NCBI RefSeq assembly: GCF_000764305.2
Contig: NW_025936434.1
Span: forward strand, 1-64,000
DNA: 64,000 nucleotides
From: Hyalella azteca
Taxonomy: Eukaryota; Arthropoda; Malacostraca; Amphipoda; Hyalellidae
Direction of reading: 5' to 3'
The translations under genes and the position numbers were made by a program. Each line of letters starts with the position of its first letter. Positions within the stretch are counted from its first letter, which is position 1. Of this stretch, positions 11,281-24,122 are shown one piece after another. The notes below the pieces were generated by a model, which searched no databases, was not told the DNA's origin, and was given only the letters and a program-made list of their open reading frames with translations.

Positions 11281-12880
11281 GGTTGGATACGTGCGAGAAC
11301 GCGCTGAATTCACTGCAAATAAATTCCCTCTATTTACCTTACGTAAAACAAACTCATATTCCAACGCACCACATGTAATACATCACGCAATTCACGCTGA
11401 ACGTGGTTGTTAACAGCAATGTGTGCGGCATCACGCTTCCGGCTTTTCAGTGTCGAGTGTCGCAGGATATTTGCAGTGCAATTTTCTTGTGCGTTCCTGA
11501 CGTGATTCGTCACGGCGCGGGACGGACGCCGTGTTGACCCTGCAATCGTCCGCACTTCGGGACGCCGACGCTCTGCTGCTCGGCAAACGAGTCGTCCGCA
11601 AAGCAGAAAGATTCAGTCTCAGACATTCAATATGAGCGTTTAAAAGCGATAATTGGAAAACCTGCAGTGTCTCTGTTGTCTAAAATCGATGAAACAGAGA
11701 CGATGCAGAGATTAACTCGTCAAACAAATCCTTACTGCAAGCTGAAATTTTAAAGGAATTTTCTGTTCTATAAATTGTTAGAAGAAACAGGCCATGGGCC
11801 TATTTCTTCAATGCCGACACTCTATTCTACTAATTCTTCTATTCTATGCAATGTTTTTCTTATCTAATTTCTCGTAGTTCTCAAGATGGTCATTCCAGAT
11901 ATTAACTAAGTTGATATGTGACCGAAATACTTATTATGGTTCACTTGCATAATTTTTTCTGTCACTTACATATACATAAATTAATGTTCATTAATAAATT
12001 ATTCCAGCCAGCTACAATACCCGCTGGCTGGAATACATCTGCCACAGCTGCTCCATATATAATTTCAGGTATTTCTCACAAAGCCGGTAGATTTGTATAG
12101 CTGCATGTGTATATACTTATAGCTGCAGCAACAGACAGATGAACTGAGCGCTGTTGGCACAGCAAATATACAGCAGCCGTCAAAGACCGGTTAACAAATA
12201 TGGACAAAGATGGCACGTCTTGTTCGGGTTGTTTGATTTACCTCATTTTAGGCCATAGTTTGATCTATAAATAGAACAAGACAATTTAAGATGCCCACTG
12301 TATGGGGATTGCTTTTATCCGTCTGTACGATGTGGGCGATCAACGGCGATCGACTGAGATTTACTTAGATCTACGCTAATATATAGAGATTTACTGAGGA
12401 GGGGTAATGTAATGTATTATTTGTTTAGATTAACCAGATTAATTAGGAGTGAGATTCATCAATCAATTTAGATTTACTGAGACCTTCATCAATCAATTGA
12501 GATTTACTGAGATATTCATCGATCAATTGATATTTACTTAGGTCTACCGTAGTTCATAGACATTTAATGAGATCTACCGCGGTCTCGAGATATTTGTTTA
12601 GATCTACAAAATTTGAGCTCAATTTGGATGATGTTTCAAGTTTTGTTTGATCTGAGTCGTGATCTGGACACGAATATGTACCTATGGAGATCTGTCTAGC
12701 TATACGGTGATCAAGGTCCTGGAGATCTAGGATGGTTGAGGCCGTTGAGTTCTAATGAGATCTGGGTATACCTATGAGGATCAGGTCCGTAAAGATTTAA
12801 TGAGATCCTAGTAGATCAATGATGATCTACCATCGCAACCCGAGTCAGAGACCAGCTTCTGCCTCCACCGCGTCAACAGG
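11281..12880. other. no gene recognised; GATC-rich tract
   Basis: No supportable coding region. From about 12350 to 12830 words such as GAGATTTACTGAGAT, GATCTACC and GAGATCT recur, forming a degenerate repeat rich in GATC. The short sequence CAGAGATTAACTCGTCAAAC at about 11705 recurs at 13746 with its flanks (GCTGAAATTTTAAAGGAATT), which points to a dispersed repeat. Confidence 0.4.
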
Positions 12881-12884
12881 TGGT

Positions 12885-13410
12885 GAATGTGTGAGGGTAA
12901 CCGAATGGTGAGGGAGGGTAACCGAATGGTGAGTGAGGGTAACTGAATGGTGAGTGAGGGTAACCGAAAGGTGAGTGAGTGTAACTAAAGGGCGAGTGAG
13001 GGTAACCGAAAGGTGAGTGAGGGTAACCGAATGGTGAGTGAGAGTAACCGAAAGGTGAGTGAGTGTAACTAAAGGGCGAGTGAGGGTAACCGAAAGGTGA
13101 GTGAGGGTAACCGAATGGTGAGTGAGAGTAACCGAAAGGTGAGTGAGTGTAACTAAAGGGCGAGTGAGGGTAACCGAAAGGTGAGTGAGGGTAACCGAAT
13201 GGTGAGTGAGGGTAACCGAAAGGTGAGTGAGTGTAACTGAAGGGCGAGTGAGGGTAACCGAAAGGTGAGTGAGGGTAACCGAAAGATGAGTTAGGGTAAC
13301 CGAATGGTGAGTGAAGGTAACCGAAAGGTGGGTGAGGGTAGCCGAAAGATGAAAGAGTGTAACAGAAGGGTGCGTGAGGGTTACCGAATGGTGACTAAGG
13401 GTAACCGGAG
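12885..13410 (+). repeat. 21-bp minisatellite with 84-bp higher-order repeat
   Basis: About 25 tandem copies of a 21-bp unit, approximately GTGAGTGAGGGTAACCGAAAG. A variant unit GTAACTAAAGGGCG occurs at 12981, 13065 and 13149, with a one-base variant (GTAACTGAAGGGCG) at 13233, exactly 84 bp apart. Blocks of four units were therefore amplified together. Because the unit is a multiple of three, frames stay open, but I see no evidence of coding. Confidence 0.95.
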
Positions 13411-14149
13411 TAAACAGGAGGCATCATCGCAGCCAACATATACTCTCATGATTCATTGCAGGTTTCGGTTTGTTACCGGTTATTTTCAATAAAATATCTC
13501 TCATTGCAAATCTTTTTTGTTCATATTTTTTTAAGTATTGCCCTCTGTTAGCGTATATTAATGTATTGTTTAGATTACCAAGAATAATAAAATTAAGCAG
13601 ATTATCATGTTACTGGCTACTTAACATCAGCGCGGCTAGTGCAGGCGGTGAAGCAATTTAACTTAACAACCCCTGGCATGTGTGTCGTTACTTCCGCTCT
13701 GCTGATATTTAAATAGAATTTTAAATGAAAAAAATACTTCTTTGTCAGAGATTAACTCGTCAAACAATTCCTTACTGCACGCTGAAATTTTAAAGGAATT
13801 TTTCTGTTCTAGAAATTGCTAGAAGAAATCCCAGACGGAATACTTCGAACGTTCGAGTTTCCTATCAAAAAATGAGGGTTTTTTTTCATTTTTAATTATT
13901 TTAGTTTGAAGATTTTGTCTGAGGAAGTTTAGGAGGAAAGGTGGGCGGTGGAAGTTCATCTGGAGCTGACGGAGAAATTCAGAGGCGCTCACAAAACGGC
14001 CTATTAATTCTAGGCCTAACCTGCCACCATGAAAACAAATTCAACTAAGTTTTCGGGCTGGCTGTTGCCAGCCAGGCTTGTTTTCGTGTAAGTTTGTTTA
14101 TTGTGCCCGCTTCCTTCCTCTTTCTAATAAAATCTAAATGGTTTTGCAT

Positions 14150-14310
14150 CCTTTACTTTCCATCCTCCTTTACTTTCCATACTCCTTTACTTTCCATCCT
14201 CCTTTACTTTCCATCCTCCTTTACTTTCCATCCTTCGTTACTTTCCATCCTTCGTTACTTTCCATCCTTCGTTACTTTCCATCCTTCGTTACTTTCCATC
14301 CTCCTTTTCT
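14150..14310 (+). repeat. 17-bp pyrimidine-rich minisatellite
   Basis: Around nine tandem copies of TTTCCATCCTCCTTTAC, switching to a TTCGTTAC variant in the later units. The strand is strongly pyrimidine-biased. The open frames across it are by-products of the repeat. Confidence 0.92.
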
Positions 14311-15897
14311 TTCCATCACCTTCTCTCTTCCACCTTGTTCTCTCCTGTTATTGTCGTTCTTCTCGTTCGTATAGGCTTGTGTCGACTGTGTGGAATGTAT
14401 CAGCTCACTCTGTGGAATTGCTGTCTGTATAGAATCGCTGTGTGATTTTAGTAGACTTTGTGTGCTGTATAATTTCGCTACATGGACGGCAAGGAATGTA
14501 TGAGCTCGCTATGAAGACTATTCGCGCTGTATGAGCCGCTGTATAGACTATGAGGATTGTGTGAGCTCGCCGTGTGGCCTGAAGGGCTCGTAAGTCGCCT
14601 GTGTGAACGCTATGAGAGCCTGGTACTGACTATACGCTCGCTGCGTGCTCTGTGTGGATTGTATGAATACGCTATATCAACTTGTTCCGTTGTATGAACT
14701 CGATGTGTATGGGGCTGAGTGGACTGGACGAATTGTGTATAGTGTGTGGACTGTATTTACGAGGACTTATTACTATTTATAACGGCATTTGGTGACTATA
14801 CAGGATATACAAAATACGAAGGCCATAACTCATTATATTTTTGTCATGAACATAAGAATACACTCCACTATATCGTCATGTCAATAACGATCATGTTTAC
14901 AAGGTTATATTATCCAAATTAGTAATCATGTTCACATTTTCACTGATCATTATCTTGTACAGATTTTTAACATAATTAAATTGTCAAATTAAATTAATAT
15001 CGTCACCACGTCTGCATTGCCTTGCCACTGCAGCACAGTGTTACGTATAGGCTTAACTATATTAACTTTAATAATAGAATAGCTGCGAGATTTTCCTTGG
15101 AGGTTTTTGGGATCGGATGACTAGTCGTTGAAGGTGGTGCATCAGAGTGGCCATGCACGGTGCCTGGAACTATAACGCAGGGGCTTGTTTGCGCAGTGAT
15201 TGGTACCACGCTGCGAACTCCGTGCTCACTCTTCCCTTTAAGTCGGTATAAATCGAGGGATCTTTCTAAATAAATAAAAAAGATAGAGAGATCCCCTGAG
15301 ATCCCCTAATTTATCTCAGAGAGATCCCCTGAGATAAATAAATCAAGGGATCTTTCTAAACTGATCTCAGTCGGGTTAAACCTATTAGCGGTTCAGCTTG
15401 TTGATATAGTCAGTGGACAATTGTCGAACAATGCAATAAAGTTGATTGGTCATTAGTAGTCGATACCCAAGTGAAAACAATTTGAGATAAACACGCCCCT
15501 CAATGTCACCATGTCACCATCAGCGGCTATTTTTGCCGTTTTCTCTCCGTTTGGCAACATGAGCGATTGTTAGTCCAGGGTACTGGCACATCTCGTTTGA
15601 ATTAATTAATTACTATAACCAGTCTTTCATCATGAATACCTATAACAAGGATGCTGATTGAGAAATGCCTGGTATATCGGTCAATCAAGAAAACCTTGTA
15701 CAATAATCTGAAGTTGCAATGAATAATGCAAGAAAATGTAAATGACACAGAGGCAACAGTGTTGAAGGCTGGGTAACAAGCAGCGTTGACAGCGGTGTCG
15801 CCGGCCGTGTAGTCTGCAGTGCAGCCTACACTGCAGCCTGTAATGCAGTTTGCAGTGTATCATACAGTGTATTTTGCAGTGTAGCCTGCAGTTTAAC
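14311..15897. other. no gene recognised; GPA2 3' flank
   Basis: 14360-14750 has loosely repeated words around TGTATGAGCTCGCT and TGTGTGGA. At 15245-15365 AAGGGATCTTTCTAAA-type words and GAGATCCCCTGAGAT recur in direct and inverted order and could fold. 15780-15897 has repeated GCAGTGTAGCCTGCAGT words downstream of the GPA2 stop codon, probably in its 3' UTR. No further gene was found. Confidence 0.4.
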
Positions 15898-18446
15898 CTA
15901 ATATTTCTTGCAGTGGAAGCAGGCGCAGGATTTGGCAGACTTGAAGACCAACTCCTGGGGACCGTCCACACACATGACCTTCACCTTAAGCTGCGGGGAA
16001 GAGGGGAGGAGGGTTAGAGGTGTAGTGGTGCACTCACCTTTTTCTGGAAATTTTACAGTCTCCTCCATTTCAGCCAAAATCATGTATGAACTCAAATAAA
16101 TAAACGATAATAAATAAACGATGAAATAAAAAATTAAACGATTCTGAGGTTCATTTAAGGAAAACAATTTATAATACTTTGCTCTACTTTGGCAGCTCGT
16201 CTTAAAAATTTCAAGAGAATTAAAGATTTTTTCCTTAAATATGTTTCTAATGTTAGCTTACATGTTTTACTGGTAAACAAGCCCAAGATTGGTTAGTTTT
16301 TCAGGTACAAGGATATTATTGATGCAGTATTCCCTGGGATATAAATATAGTTGTTAGCAGTGCGCACCAGCGAAGATCGCATGACGTCATGCCGAACGTG
16401 ACGACAGGAGTTATCATTCCAAATTGCCTCTGGCCCCACGAGAAGGGTAAACTACAAAACTATTAGACATTTAGTCATAAAAAGAATAGTGAACAAAAAT
16501 ATGAACAGTGAACAATAAATGAAGCGTTAACAATGAAACGAATATTGAACAATAAAAAGAAAAAATTACACATTATGGGGCTCAAATGACAAACAACAAT
16601 GGACAACGACAAACAATTGGAGGCTACAATGCAACGATGCAGTGTTGACTCACGTCCTCGGAATCCATGATGTTGCAACACTGGCCCACACTCGTGATCC
16701 GTGGCTGCAGGTTGTCAGTGAAGCCACCTGAGAATTTGGTACCATATCCATCTGAGAGACCAGCTGGGCTGAGACCGTTGGATAGCACAGACCAGCTCTC
16801 GCAGTATCCCCGACACGCGTTTGTCGTGATGTCGAACTCAACGCAGTTTGGGACGCTGATGCGGCGCGTGTGACCTGCGGACGAGGAGTGGGAACCTGGT
16901 TAGTGAGGTGTGGGAACCTGATTAGTGAAGCGTGAGAACCTGGTTAGTAAAGCGTGGGAACCTGGTTAGTGAGGTGTCGGAATCTGATTAGTGAAGCGTG
17001 AGAACCTGATTAGTGAAGCGTGGGAACCTGATTATTGAAGCGTGAGAACCTGATTAGTGAAGCGTGGGAACCTGATTAATGAAGCGTGTAAGCCTAGTTA
17101 GTGAAGCGTGGGAACCTGGTTAGTGAAGCGTGGGAACCTGATTAATGAAGCGTGTGAACCTGGTTAGTGAAGCGTGGGAATCTGATTAATGAAGCGTGTG
17201 AATCCGTTTAGTGAAGCGCGGGAACATGGTTAGTGAAGCGTGGGAATCTGATTAATGAAGCGTGTGAACCTGGTTAGTGAAGCGCGGGAACCTGGTTAAT
17301 GATGCATGTGAACCTGGTTAGTGAAGCGTAGGAACCTGATTAGTGAAGCGTGGAACCTGGTTAGTGAGGTGTGGGAACCTGATTAATAAAGCGTGGAAAC
17401 CTGGTTAGTGAAGCGTGGGAACCTGGTTAGTGAAGCGAAGGAACTTATTAATGATGCGTGAAAATTTTTGCGAAGAGTGAGAGCCCGGTTATATAACCTT
17501 GTTCGCTTCTATTATTGTAAAATGGGAAACACATGAAAAAAGTAAAATAGCTATCAACGATCGTAGGAAACTCCCATCAATCATAAGGTCGAATTTTCCT
17601 GGTTTGTCGTTAAGCTGGAAAGGAATTCTATTGCGGCGGCTGCCGGATGCGAATCAGGCTCCACCGAAATGACATCTTTTTCTTGGGGGAAGAATGTTCA
17701 GAATTGGAGATTTTTGAGGATAGGGATTTGGGATTAGAGATCTGGATAATGCGGATCTGGATTAAAGATCATTGAAAAAAATCCTTCCGATCCCCGCAAA
17801 GCTCGCAATTCCCGAGAATAAAATCAAATAAAAGAAGTGTGATTGCCATCAACCTATAGGATGTAGTGCAACCATTGTTCATAACAAATAATAATAACAG
17901 AAAATTGATCAGTAATGACCAATAACCATAGAAAATAGATAATTTCTAAGTAAATTAAAGCAATGCTTCGAGACTGGAAAACTGAAAACACGCCTTTATT
18001 CATAACACGCCATAGCACGTCTCTCGAGCACGCTTTGTGTTAAGAACTATTCAGAGGACTCCGAAATATGCTTGGATTAATAACAACTCTTTTTTTAATT
18101 CATTTAAGGATTGAATTCAAGTATTTCTTCAAAAAGCTCAACATAAATTAAAAGAACACGAACCCCTTAAACAATCAGACCAAAATGACCTAATCCAAGC
18201 ATGCATCATCATTCTATCATTTTTATATTATTATTCGCATGCATAAGCTTATATCTATTCCCTTTCAAAAGCCTTTTTAACTTTAACAGATTAATAATCT
18301 TTTATTGTGGCCCACAAACACCCACCGATTCTGTGGCAGCCCGGCGTCTGCCACGTGTGCGGCCCCACGGCGGACACGTCCGACCCCAGCCCGGCAGTCC
18401 GGTCCGGCGAGACCGCCAGCAGCAGCACCAGGCCCGACACCATCAT
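15898..18446 (-). CDS. GPA2: glycoprotein hormone alpha-2 (thyrostimulin alpha)
   Basis: Three coding exons on the minus strand: 18446-18326 (donor ATCG|GTGGGT), 16874-16654 (acceptor CCGCAG, donor GAC|GTGAG) and 15990-15898 (acceptor CCGCAG, stop TAG), giving 144 residues with consistent phases (1, then 0). The start is placed at the first of two adjacent ATGs because a signal peptide (about residues 1-20, VSGLVLLLAV core) follows at once; the frame stays open upstream to 18659. Ten cysteines lie at 37, 51, 61, 65, 106, 107, 121, 136, 138 and 141. They include CRGYC (CxGxC knot motif), VGQCCNIM and CACFHC, all GPA2 hallmarks. The loop between C65 and C106 is about 40 residues and Gly/Ser-rich, somewhat longer than I expect for insect GPA2. 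The product should pair with GPB5 as a secreted heterodimer. Intron 1 contains a 22-bp minisatellite. Confidence 0.95.
16890..17470 (+). repeat. 22-bp minisatellite in GPA2 intron 1
   Basis: About 26 units of roughly 22 bp, consensus GGGAACCTGGTTAGTGAAGC plus GT, with common GATTAGTG and GATTAATG variants. It lies wholly within intron 1 of GPA2 and begins only about 15 bases from the exon 2 acceptor, so it sits close to the splice branch region. Confidence 0.95.
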
Positions 18447-19315
18447 CCGCCGCCCGACGTTCGTGGCTCGACGGGCACCAACCGACGTACCGTGCCGCGA
18501 GGCACGTCGGCGTGTGGACGTCATAAGCACGTCAAGGCGAGGAACGTGCGATGACGTGCAACGTTTTACGTCATCTGAACGCAGGACATCGTCGACACCT
18601 CGTTGTTTGTGGGTCCAGCCGACCGGTGCCGTCGGGACAAAGATCTTGTCGGGGAACATCGTCGGGTTTAAAGCAAGATCTACCGACGATCAAGTTCAGG
18701 TTCGATTTCTTTTTCAAATTTCAGATCCCTGCTGTATTTAAAGGTACGTCAATAGTGTCGAGAGGATCTGAAATAGTGAAAGGTTTTATTGTATTAAATT
18801 AGTTTAATTTTTGAGTCTGTAGGACCTCAGAAAATAATTAATTATTTAACTGCCTATATACTCTTGTAACCCACCTAATTATCTATTGAATGACAACGTA
18901 GGAAAACGCGCGGGCTGTTAATATCAAATAACTTACCTAAGGTCCGGAAATATCACATTTTACTGTAGCTAGAAGAGACGTACGAAAACAAAACGTAAAC
19001 AAGCGAAAAGTAACTGAATGGAAATGAAACGGGAACGAAATGGCAACTAAGCAGAAACTCTATTTAAAATAAATCAGAAGGTTGATGAAACTAAATGGAT
19101 AAGACTGATTAATAAATACTGAACGAAATAGAATAGATGAAGAGACTAAATGGAAGCGTGTTGCGCGTGTCATGGCCGTAGCGCGTGGCCTGATGTATGC
19201 GTGCGACAGCGCGTAGGATCAGCGGCTGATCCGCGGGTGTCCTTAGGGGGGTGCATCCCGCCCCCCCCGCCCCCCATTAGATCACAATAGGAGCCTTGTG
19301 TTGATCTGCATGATC
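18447..19315. other. GPA2 5' flank, no further gene
   Basis: 18447-18660 is GC-rich, in contrast to the AT-rich flanks, and probably contains the GPA2 5' UTR or promoter on the minus strand. No TATA box is identifiable. Beyond it the sequence is AT-rich and anonymous apart from a C-rich run at about 19259-19275. Confidence 0.35.
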
Positions 19316-19319
19316 ACGC

Positions 19320-19435
19320 GTCGCGTGATGACGCATGATGAGGTGATGGCGCATGATGAGGTGATGACGCATGATGAGGTGTTATCACACTATTAATGTT
19401 ATGACGCACTTATAAGGTGATGACGCATCATTAAG
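19320..19435 (+). repeat. GATGAGGTGATGACGCAT minisatellite
   Basis: Roughly six degenerate copies of an 18-20 bp unit reading GATGACGCATGATGAGGT. Confidence 0.8.
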
Positions 19436-19494
19436 TCGCAGTTGACTGGAGTGCGCCATACAGAGATCGCGGAGTGGTGCACTTAGCCGCGTAG

Positions 19495-19645
19495 GCCTGG
19501 CGGCGGGGCTTAAGGCGGCGGTGCAGGCTCAGGCGGCGGGGCTTAAGGCGGCGGTGCAGGCTCAGGCGGCGGGGCTTAAGGCGGCGGTGCAGGCTCAGGC
19601 GGTGGAGCTTAAGGCGGCGGTGCAGGCTCAGGCGGCGGGGCTTTA
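19495..19645 (+). repeat. 33-bp GC-rich minisatellite
   Basis: Four to five tandem copies of a 33-bp unit built from GGCGGCGGGGCTTAA and GGCGGCGGTGCAGGCTCA. High GC content and unit-length periodicity keep both strands open, but there is no sign of coding. Confidence 0.93.
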
Positions 19646-19763
19646 AGCCTCCCAAGAGAGCGGCGTAGTTAAGCCCATCACTCAGCGACCTCTCGTAATG
19701 GCAAATGATTTCCTCGGCATAAGCAAGACCGTCATTAGAAGTGTTAGATTAATTAAGTTAACT

Positions 19764-20055
19764 CGGTGTTGCAACAGGTACAAAGTTCGCACGGTGTTGC
19801 AACAGGTACAAAGTTCCCACGGTGTTGCAACAGGTACAAAGTTCCCACGATGTTGCAACAGGTACAAAGTTCCCACGGTGTTGCAACAGGTACAAAGTTC
19901 CCACGGTGTTGCAACAGGTACAAAGTTCCCACGATTGTGCAACAGGTAGAAAATTCCCGGGGTGTAGCATCATGTACATAGTTCCCACGGTGTTACAACA
20001 AGCGTAAGGTTTCCAGGGTGTTACCGGAGTCACAAACTTCCCACAACGGTGAACA
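19764..20055 (+). repeat. 28-bp minisatellite
   Basis: About ten contiguous units of 28 bp, starting GGTGTTGCAACAGGTACA and ending AAGTTCCCAC. The first seven are nearly identical and the last few degenerate. There are no spacers between units, so this is a minisatellite and not an interspaced array. Confidence 0.95.
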
Positions 20056-22230
20056 AACATAAGGTTTTCACAGTGTTGGAATGAAGTTCATTCCTTGGCC
20101 GCTCAAAAGCCAGCCCATGTTTCTAATGAGGTTCGATAGCTCGCTAGCAAGCCGCCAAATTAGACCTTAACGAGGCCGTGACGCTAAACTTGACATTACC
20201 CAGCTACTTAGGCCGTCATTTTGAGTGCGATGAACTCCATTGCATCTTGACATAATAATATTCATTGGCATCTTAGCTGAAAATGCTGAAGATGTTCATA
20301 TTGGATGTAATGTTGGCCGAAAGCTTGAACATATATATACGCTGATGGGCATGTTGGCAGAAAATTTACAACGTATACGTTTATTATTATGTTAATAAAA
20401 AATATAAACATGTTTAGTCTAATAGAATAAATATTAGCCGAAAATTTAGACATATTACGCTGAGCGGACTGCTGATCATAGTTTTGAAGGAAACTTAGAC
20501 TGGAAATGTCAAGACTGTCCCAAGGTTGACACGTTTTCTAGAAACGCTAGTATTTTTCATGTGGTTGGAATGTTGCGTGGAAATGTTACCATTTCTCATG
20601 TTAATTGCGTTGTAGCGAGGAGATGATAAAAAGGTCAACGTTGAGTGTATGTCCCAAACATTGCATGCATTGCTCTTGTGTAGAAATGGTTTAAGTATAG
20701 ATTCCTTGGCTCTCTGGACTGAAGGTAGAGTTATTACGTGTGGCAGCAGCTCCATGTCGTACTGGTCAAACCAATTTCATTTTTATTTTGTAGAAGTCTA
20801 CAATATGCTTACCCGTTGTTTGCTAAAATTTGCTGGAAGATCTGAAATTCAGTTTTAAAGTCACAAGCGGATGCAGAAATTTTGAATGTTCGAATATTTA
20901 CAGGTGCATATTCGAGACGTCATAAAATCATGACGGAGCGTCCCATGGACACCTTACATTCGAATATCAAAATGCTACCAAAAAACTTCATTCGCCGAAT
21001 TGAGAAAAGCTATAAGGAAACTTTTAGTAAGAAGTAATCTTTAATGAAACATTGACAAACATATAGAAGATTTAAGAAATTAGTTTGATAGTTCGCATGT
21101 TGTGCGCCCGGCGTCACAGTGAATTCATCATAATATTTACGTGTTTTGTATATTTGTAGACGGTTAAATTCATCATAATTTTAAGAGCATTAACATGTTT
21201 GTCAAAGTTGTTGGGTTGCAAGCAGCATGTCACTACAAATAAGGGGGCTGTTAGGACGCATGTATCCAGGATACATTCCGTGTCAAGATACGGGACGCCT
21301 GTCGGAGACCACCACTGCCGTGCTTCGAATGGACTATCATGATCCCTTCCCTGAGGATACTAGGATCTGCCGGTCCAAACTTATATTGTTGGCGGGGAGA
21401 GTACGAGGTTTTGCATGGATGTGGGTACTGAATGTGGGGGCACGCTGAGCTGTGTGGACATGCGAAAAGGATGTGTGGGTATACGGTCAAGATGTGTGAA
21501 CTTGAGAAGATGTTGAGGCACGGTAAAGCTGTGTAGATGTGGAAAGAGGATGTGTCAAGGAGTAAATTGAAGAGTTTATGCCCTGATTTTTAACTAGTGA
21601 CTGCCCTCACTCTTTTCCAGTAAGACACCGCTCTCTTGTAAGGGTTTAACTCTGCTCTATTAGCTCGTAATGTTTATCATTATTCTCGGTAGACTCAGTT
21701 TTACAAGCCAAGGAACTTTATTCTTCCTCATATCTTTTTATTGACGAACTTGTCCATCTTTTATCTTGCTGCGGTTTATGTTGATTAGCAACATTTATAA
21801 AATAATAGAAAAGTGAACTAAATTAGTCGTTGTCTTCAGCATCTCATTAACCAAATAAACTTTTCTACATTAAAGTCCATGGAAAATTTTCCAAAATTTT
21901 CCCCGATAAGATTATGCTAAAAAATAATTGATGAGAAGGCCGCAATGTATAATTATAGCAACAGTAAATAGCTAAAAAAAATTCCTTAGGATCAGGCGAA
22001 TCTAATTACCGGACCAGCCTCTGGGCCGGACGGCTGACGCGACGCCTCCTAAAACGCGGACGCACTTCGCCAAATTAGCGGCCGTCGTAAACATGTTGGT
22101 CCGCATTCCGCAATTTCTTAAATTGTTGCGCCCTTTTTTTGTATATAGCAGCGACACGCCTTATACACTTATTTGTAGAGAGCGCTTTGACTATCAGAAA
22201 AAGTTTACAATCCCTTCTCCCATTAAACTA
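20056..22230. other. no gene recognised
   Basis: About 2.2 kb of AT-rich sequence with short open frames only. None shows a recognisable domain, signal peptide or plausible splice partner. Confidence 0.4.
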
Positions 22231-22234
22231 TTTG

Positions 22235-22440
22235 CTAGATGGGCATATATACGATCGTCTTATTAAGGGGATACACGATAACCTTAATGGGATACATACG
22301 ACCGCCTCAATGGGATACATACGATCTCTTTAATTGGATACATACGATCGCCTTAAGAGGGATACAAACAATCTCTTAAATGGGATACACGATAACTTTA
22401 ATGGGATATACGATCGTCTTAAGGGGAACACTCTATTCAT
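22235..22440 (+). repeat. 21-22 bp minisatellite (GGGATACATACGATC)
   Basis: About nine degenerate units with core GGGATACATACGATCGCCTTA, varying as ACGATAACCTTAAT and CGATCGTCTTAAG. Confidence 0.85.
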
Positions 22441-23855
22441 ACAACACAAAAGGGACTTCACGCCATTCATGTAACATAATAGAAACTACACATCATTCAC
22501 ACAACACAAGCAGACCACACGTTAGGAGCTACATATATGGAGCTGTAGGTATACATGTAATACATCAGAATCACACAGAGTCGGGATGTATCCAGCATCC
22601 TGGACCGATATTTTATAATTATTGAAGCCTTAGTGACTTCCTTTAACAAACAATATCCTCAGAAGAAGAAAAATATTCCACTATCAGAACAATCCTCTCT
22701 AGACGACCAACCACCAATTGTGAACATTTAAAATACTCGAAAAATTTCGGACAAGGAAGAACAACCAAATTAAGCGCTCTCTAGAAAGATCATGACCAAC
22801 TACAGGACTCGCAGATATATACCGTGCGTTGAAATATATCGATGCGTTGATATCTTCTCTCTTATACGTTTCTCTACTAGTGCTGCTTTGATGTCTTCCA
22901 CGATTCCTTGGAAAAGATCTCTGCCACGATAGCCTTCAATGAATAATTAGATAATTAATTTGTAAGTTTCAGTTTCTGACCGTTACTGTACACTTAATTC
23001 CATTTACTTACAATAAAAGTCTTAAATAAAAATAATATAAATATATTTAATATATAAATAGAATAAAAATATTTTAAGAAACATTTAAGAGAAAAAACAA
23101 TAATCATCTCGATATTTTCTGTCGAAGTAGTAGGCTGCAATGAGCGGTCCCTGTCTAGTTTTAAATGTTTCCAAATTTCATATTTACAATTCTGCATGGA
23201 TTAAAATTATTCTTGTATTATTTCATTGCAAAGTTGATCGCAGATTCACAAGAAAGGCTTGTTACAATGTGGACATATACTTGCCTTCACTACTGAACTT
23301 ATTTTTTTTAAGTTGTAATTGTACACGAAGCAAGAAACGTCAACTTAATTACATATATTTCTAATCATCGTTTGTTCTTTGAAAACGATCACTTTTATGA
23401 AGTATGACTTCATATGAGTGAAGTTTTTCCTCTATGATTGATATTTTAAATACTTAGTAATAATGGTTTCATTTTCAGTACTCATTTTCATTCGAGGGAT
23501 TGATGACATTTTCATACTAGCGTTTAAACTACCCAGCTCAGATCAGGTTTTGAGTAATTGACGAATTTTGCCTATACAATCATTTTTCCTTGTCCGTGCT
23601 CAAACATTACATATTTTAATCTACATGTTGGTAACATTCTCTCACTATATAATGTTGTCCACTAAATAACTGACTCTCAATATCATTACCTGTTATTTAC
23701 CCTCATGTGCGCGTTAGTAACCAGCCCTATAATATAGGTATAAGTGACATAGTCTAAGACGAACTTCACTCTCTGAAATGAAATATTGGTTGGTAGGTAC
23801 GAGCAATATAAAGTTGATATACATGCACTAAATAACATATCCAGCCACCCCAAGT
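22441..23855. other. no gene recognised
   Basis: AT-rich intergenic sequence. Open frames are short and show no known domain. Confidence 0.4.
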
Positions 23856-23859
23856 TGCT

Positions 23860-24122
23860 TCGGTCAACCCAGGTGGCTCTGGTCATCCTAAGTCGCCCCG
23901 GTCACCCCAGTCCCCCCAGGTCGCTCCGGTCATCCCAGGTTGCTCCGATAATATAAGTAATATAAGTCGCTCTGGTCACCCCAGGTCGCCCCGGTCATCT
24001 TGATCGCACCGGCCGCCGCAAGTCGCTCCGGTCACCCCAGGTCGCTCCGGTCATCCCAGGTCATACTGGTCAACCCCAGGTCACCCTGGTCACCCCAGGT
24101 CGCCCCGGTCATCTTAATCGCA
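23860..24122 (+). repeat. about 21-bp minisatellite (CCCCAGGTCGCTCCGGTCA)
   Basis: Around twelve degenerate units with core CCAGGTCGCTCCGGTCA, locally GC-rich within an AT-rich area. Confidence 0.88.

Noticed and set aside
14094..14432. Open frame of 112 codons (SFTFH repeats)
   Set aside because: Produced by the 17-bp pyrimidine-rich minisatellite.
18201..18741. Plus-strand open frames of up to 144 codons
   Set aside because: They are antisense to GPA2 exon 1, whose signal peptide, splice sites and conserved residues explain the GC-rich sequence.
19764..20055. Regular 28-bp repeats resembling a CRISPR array
   Set aside because: Units are contiguous with no spacers, and the surrounding genes are animal genes with introns. 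It is a minisatellite.
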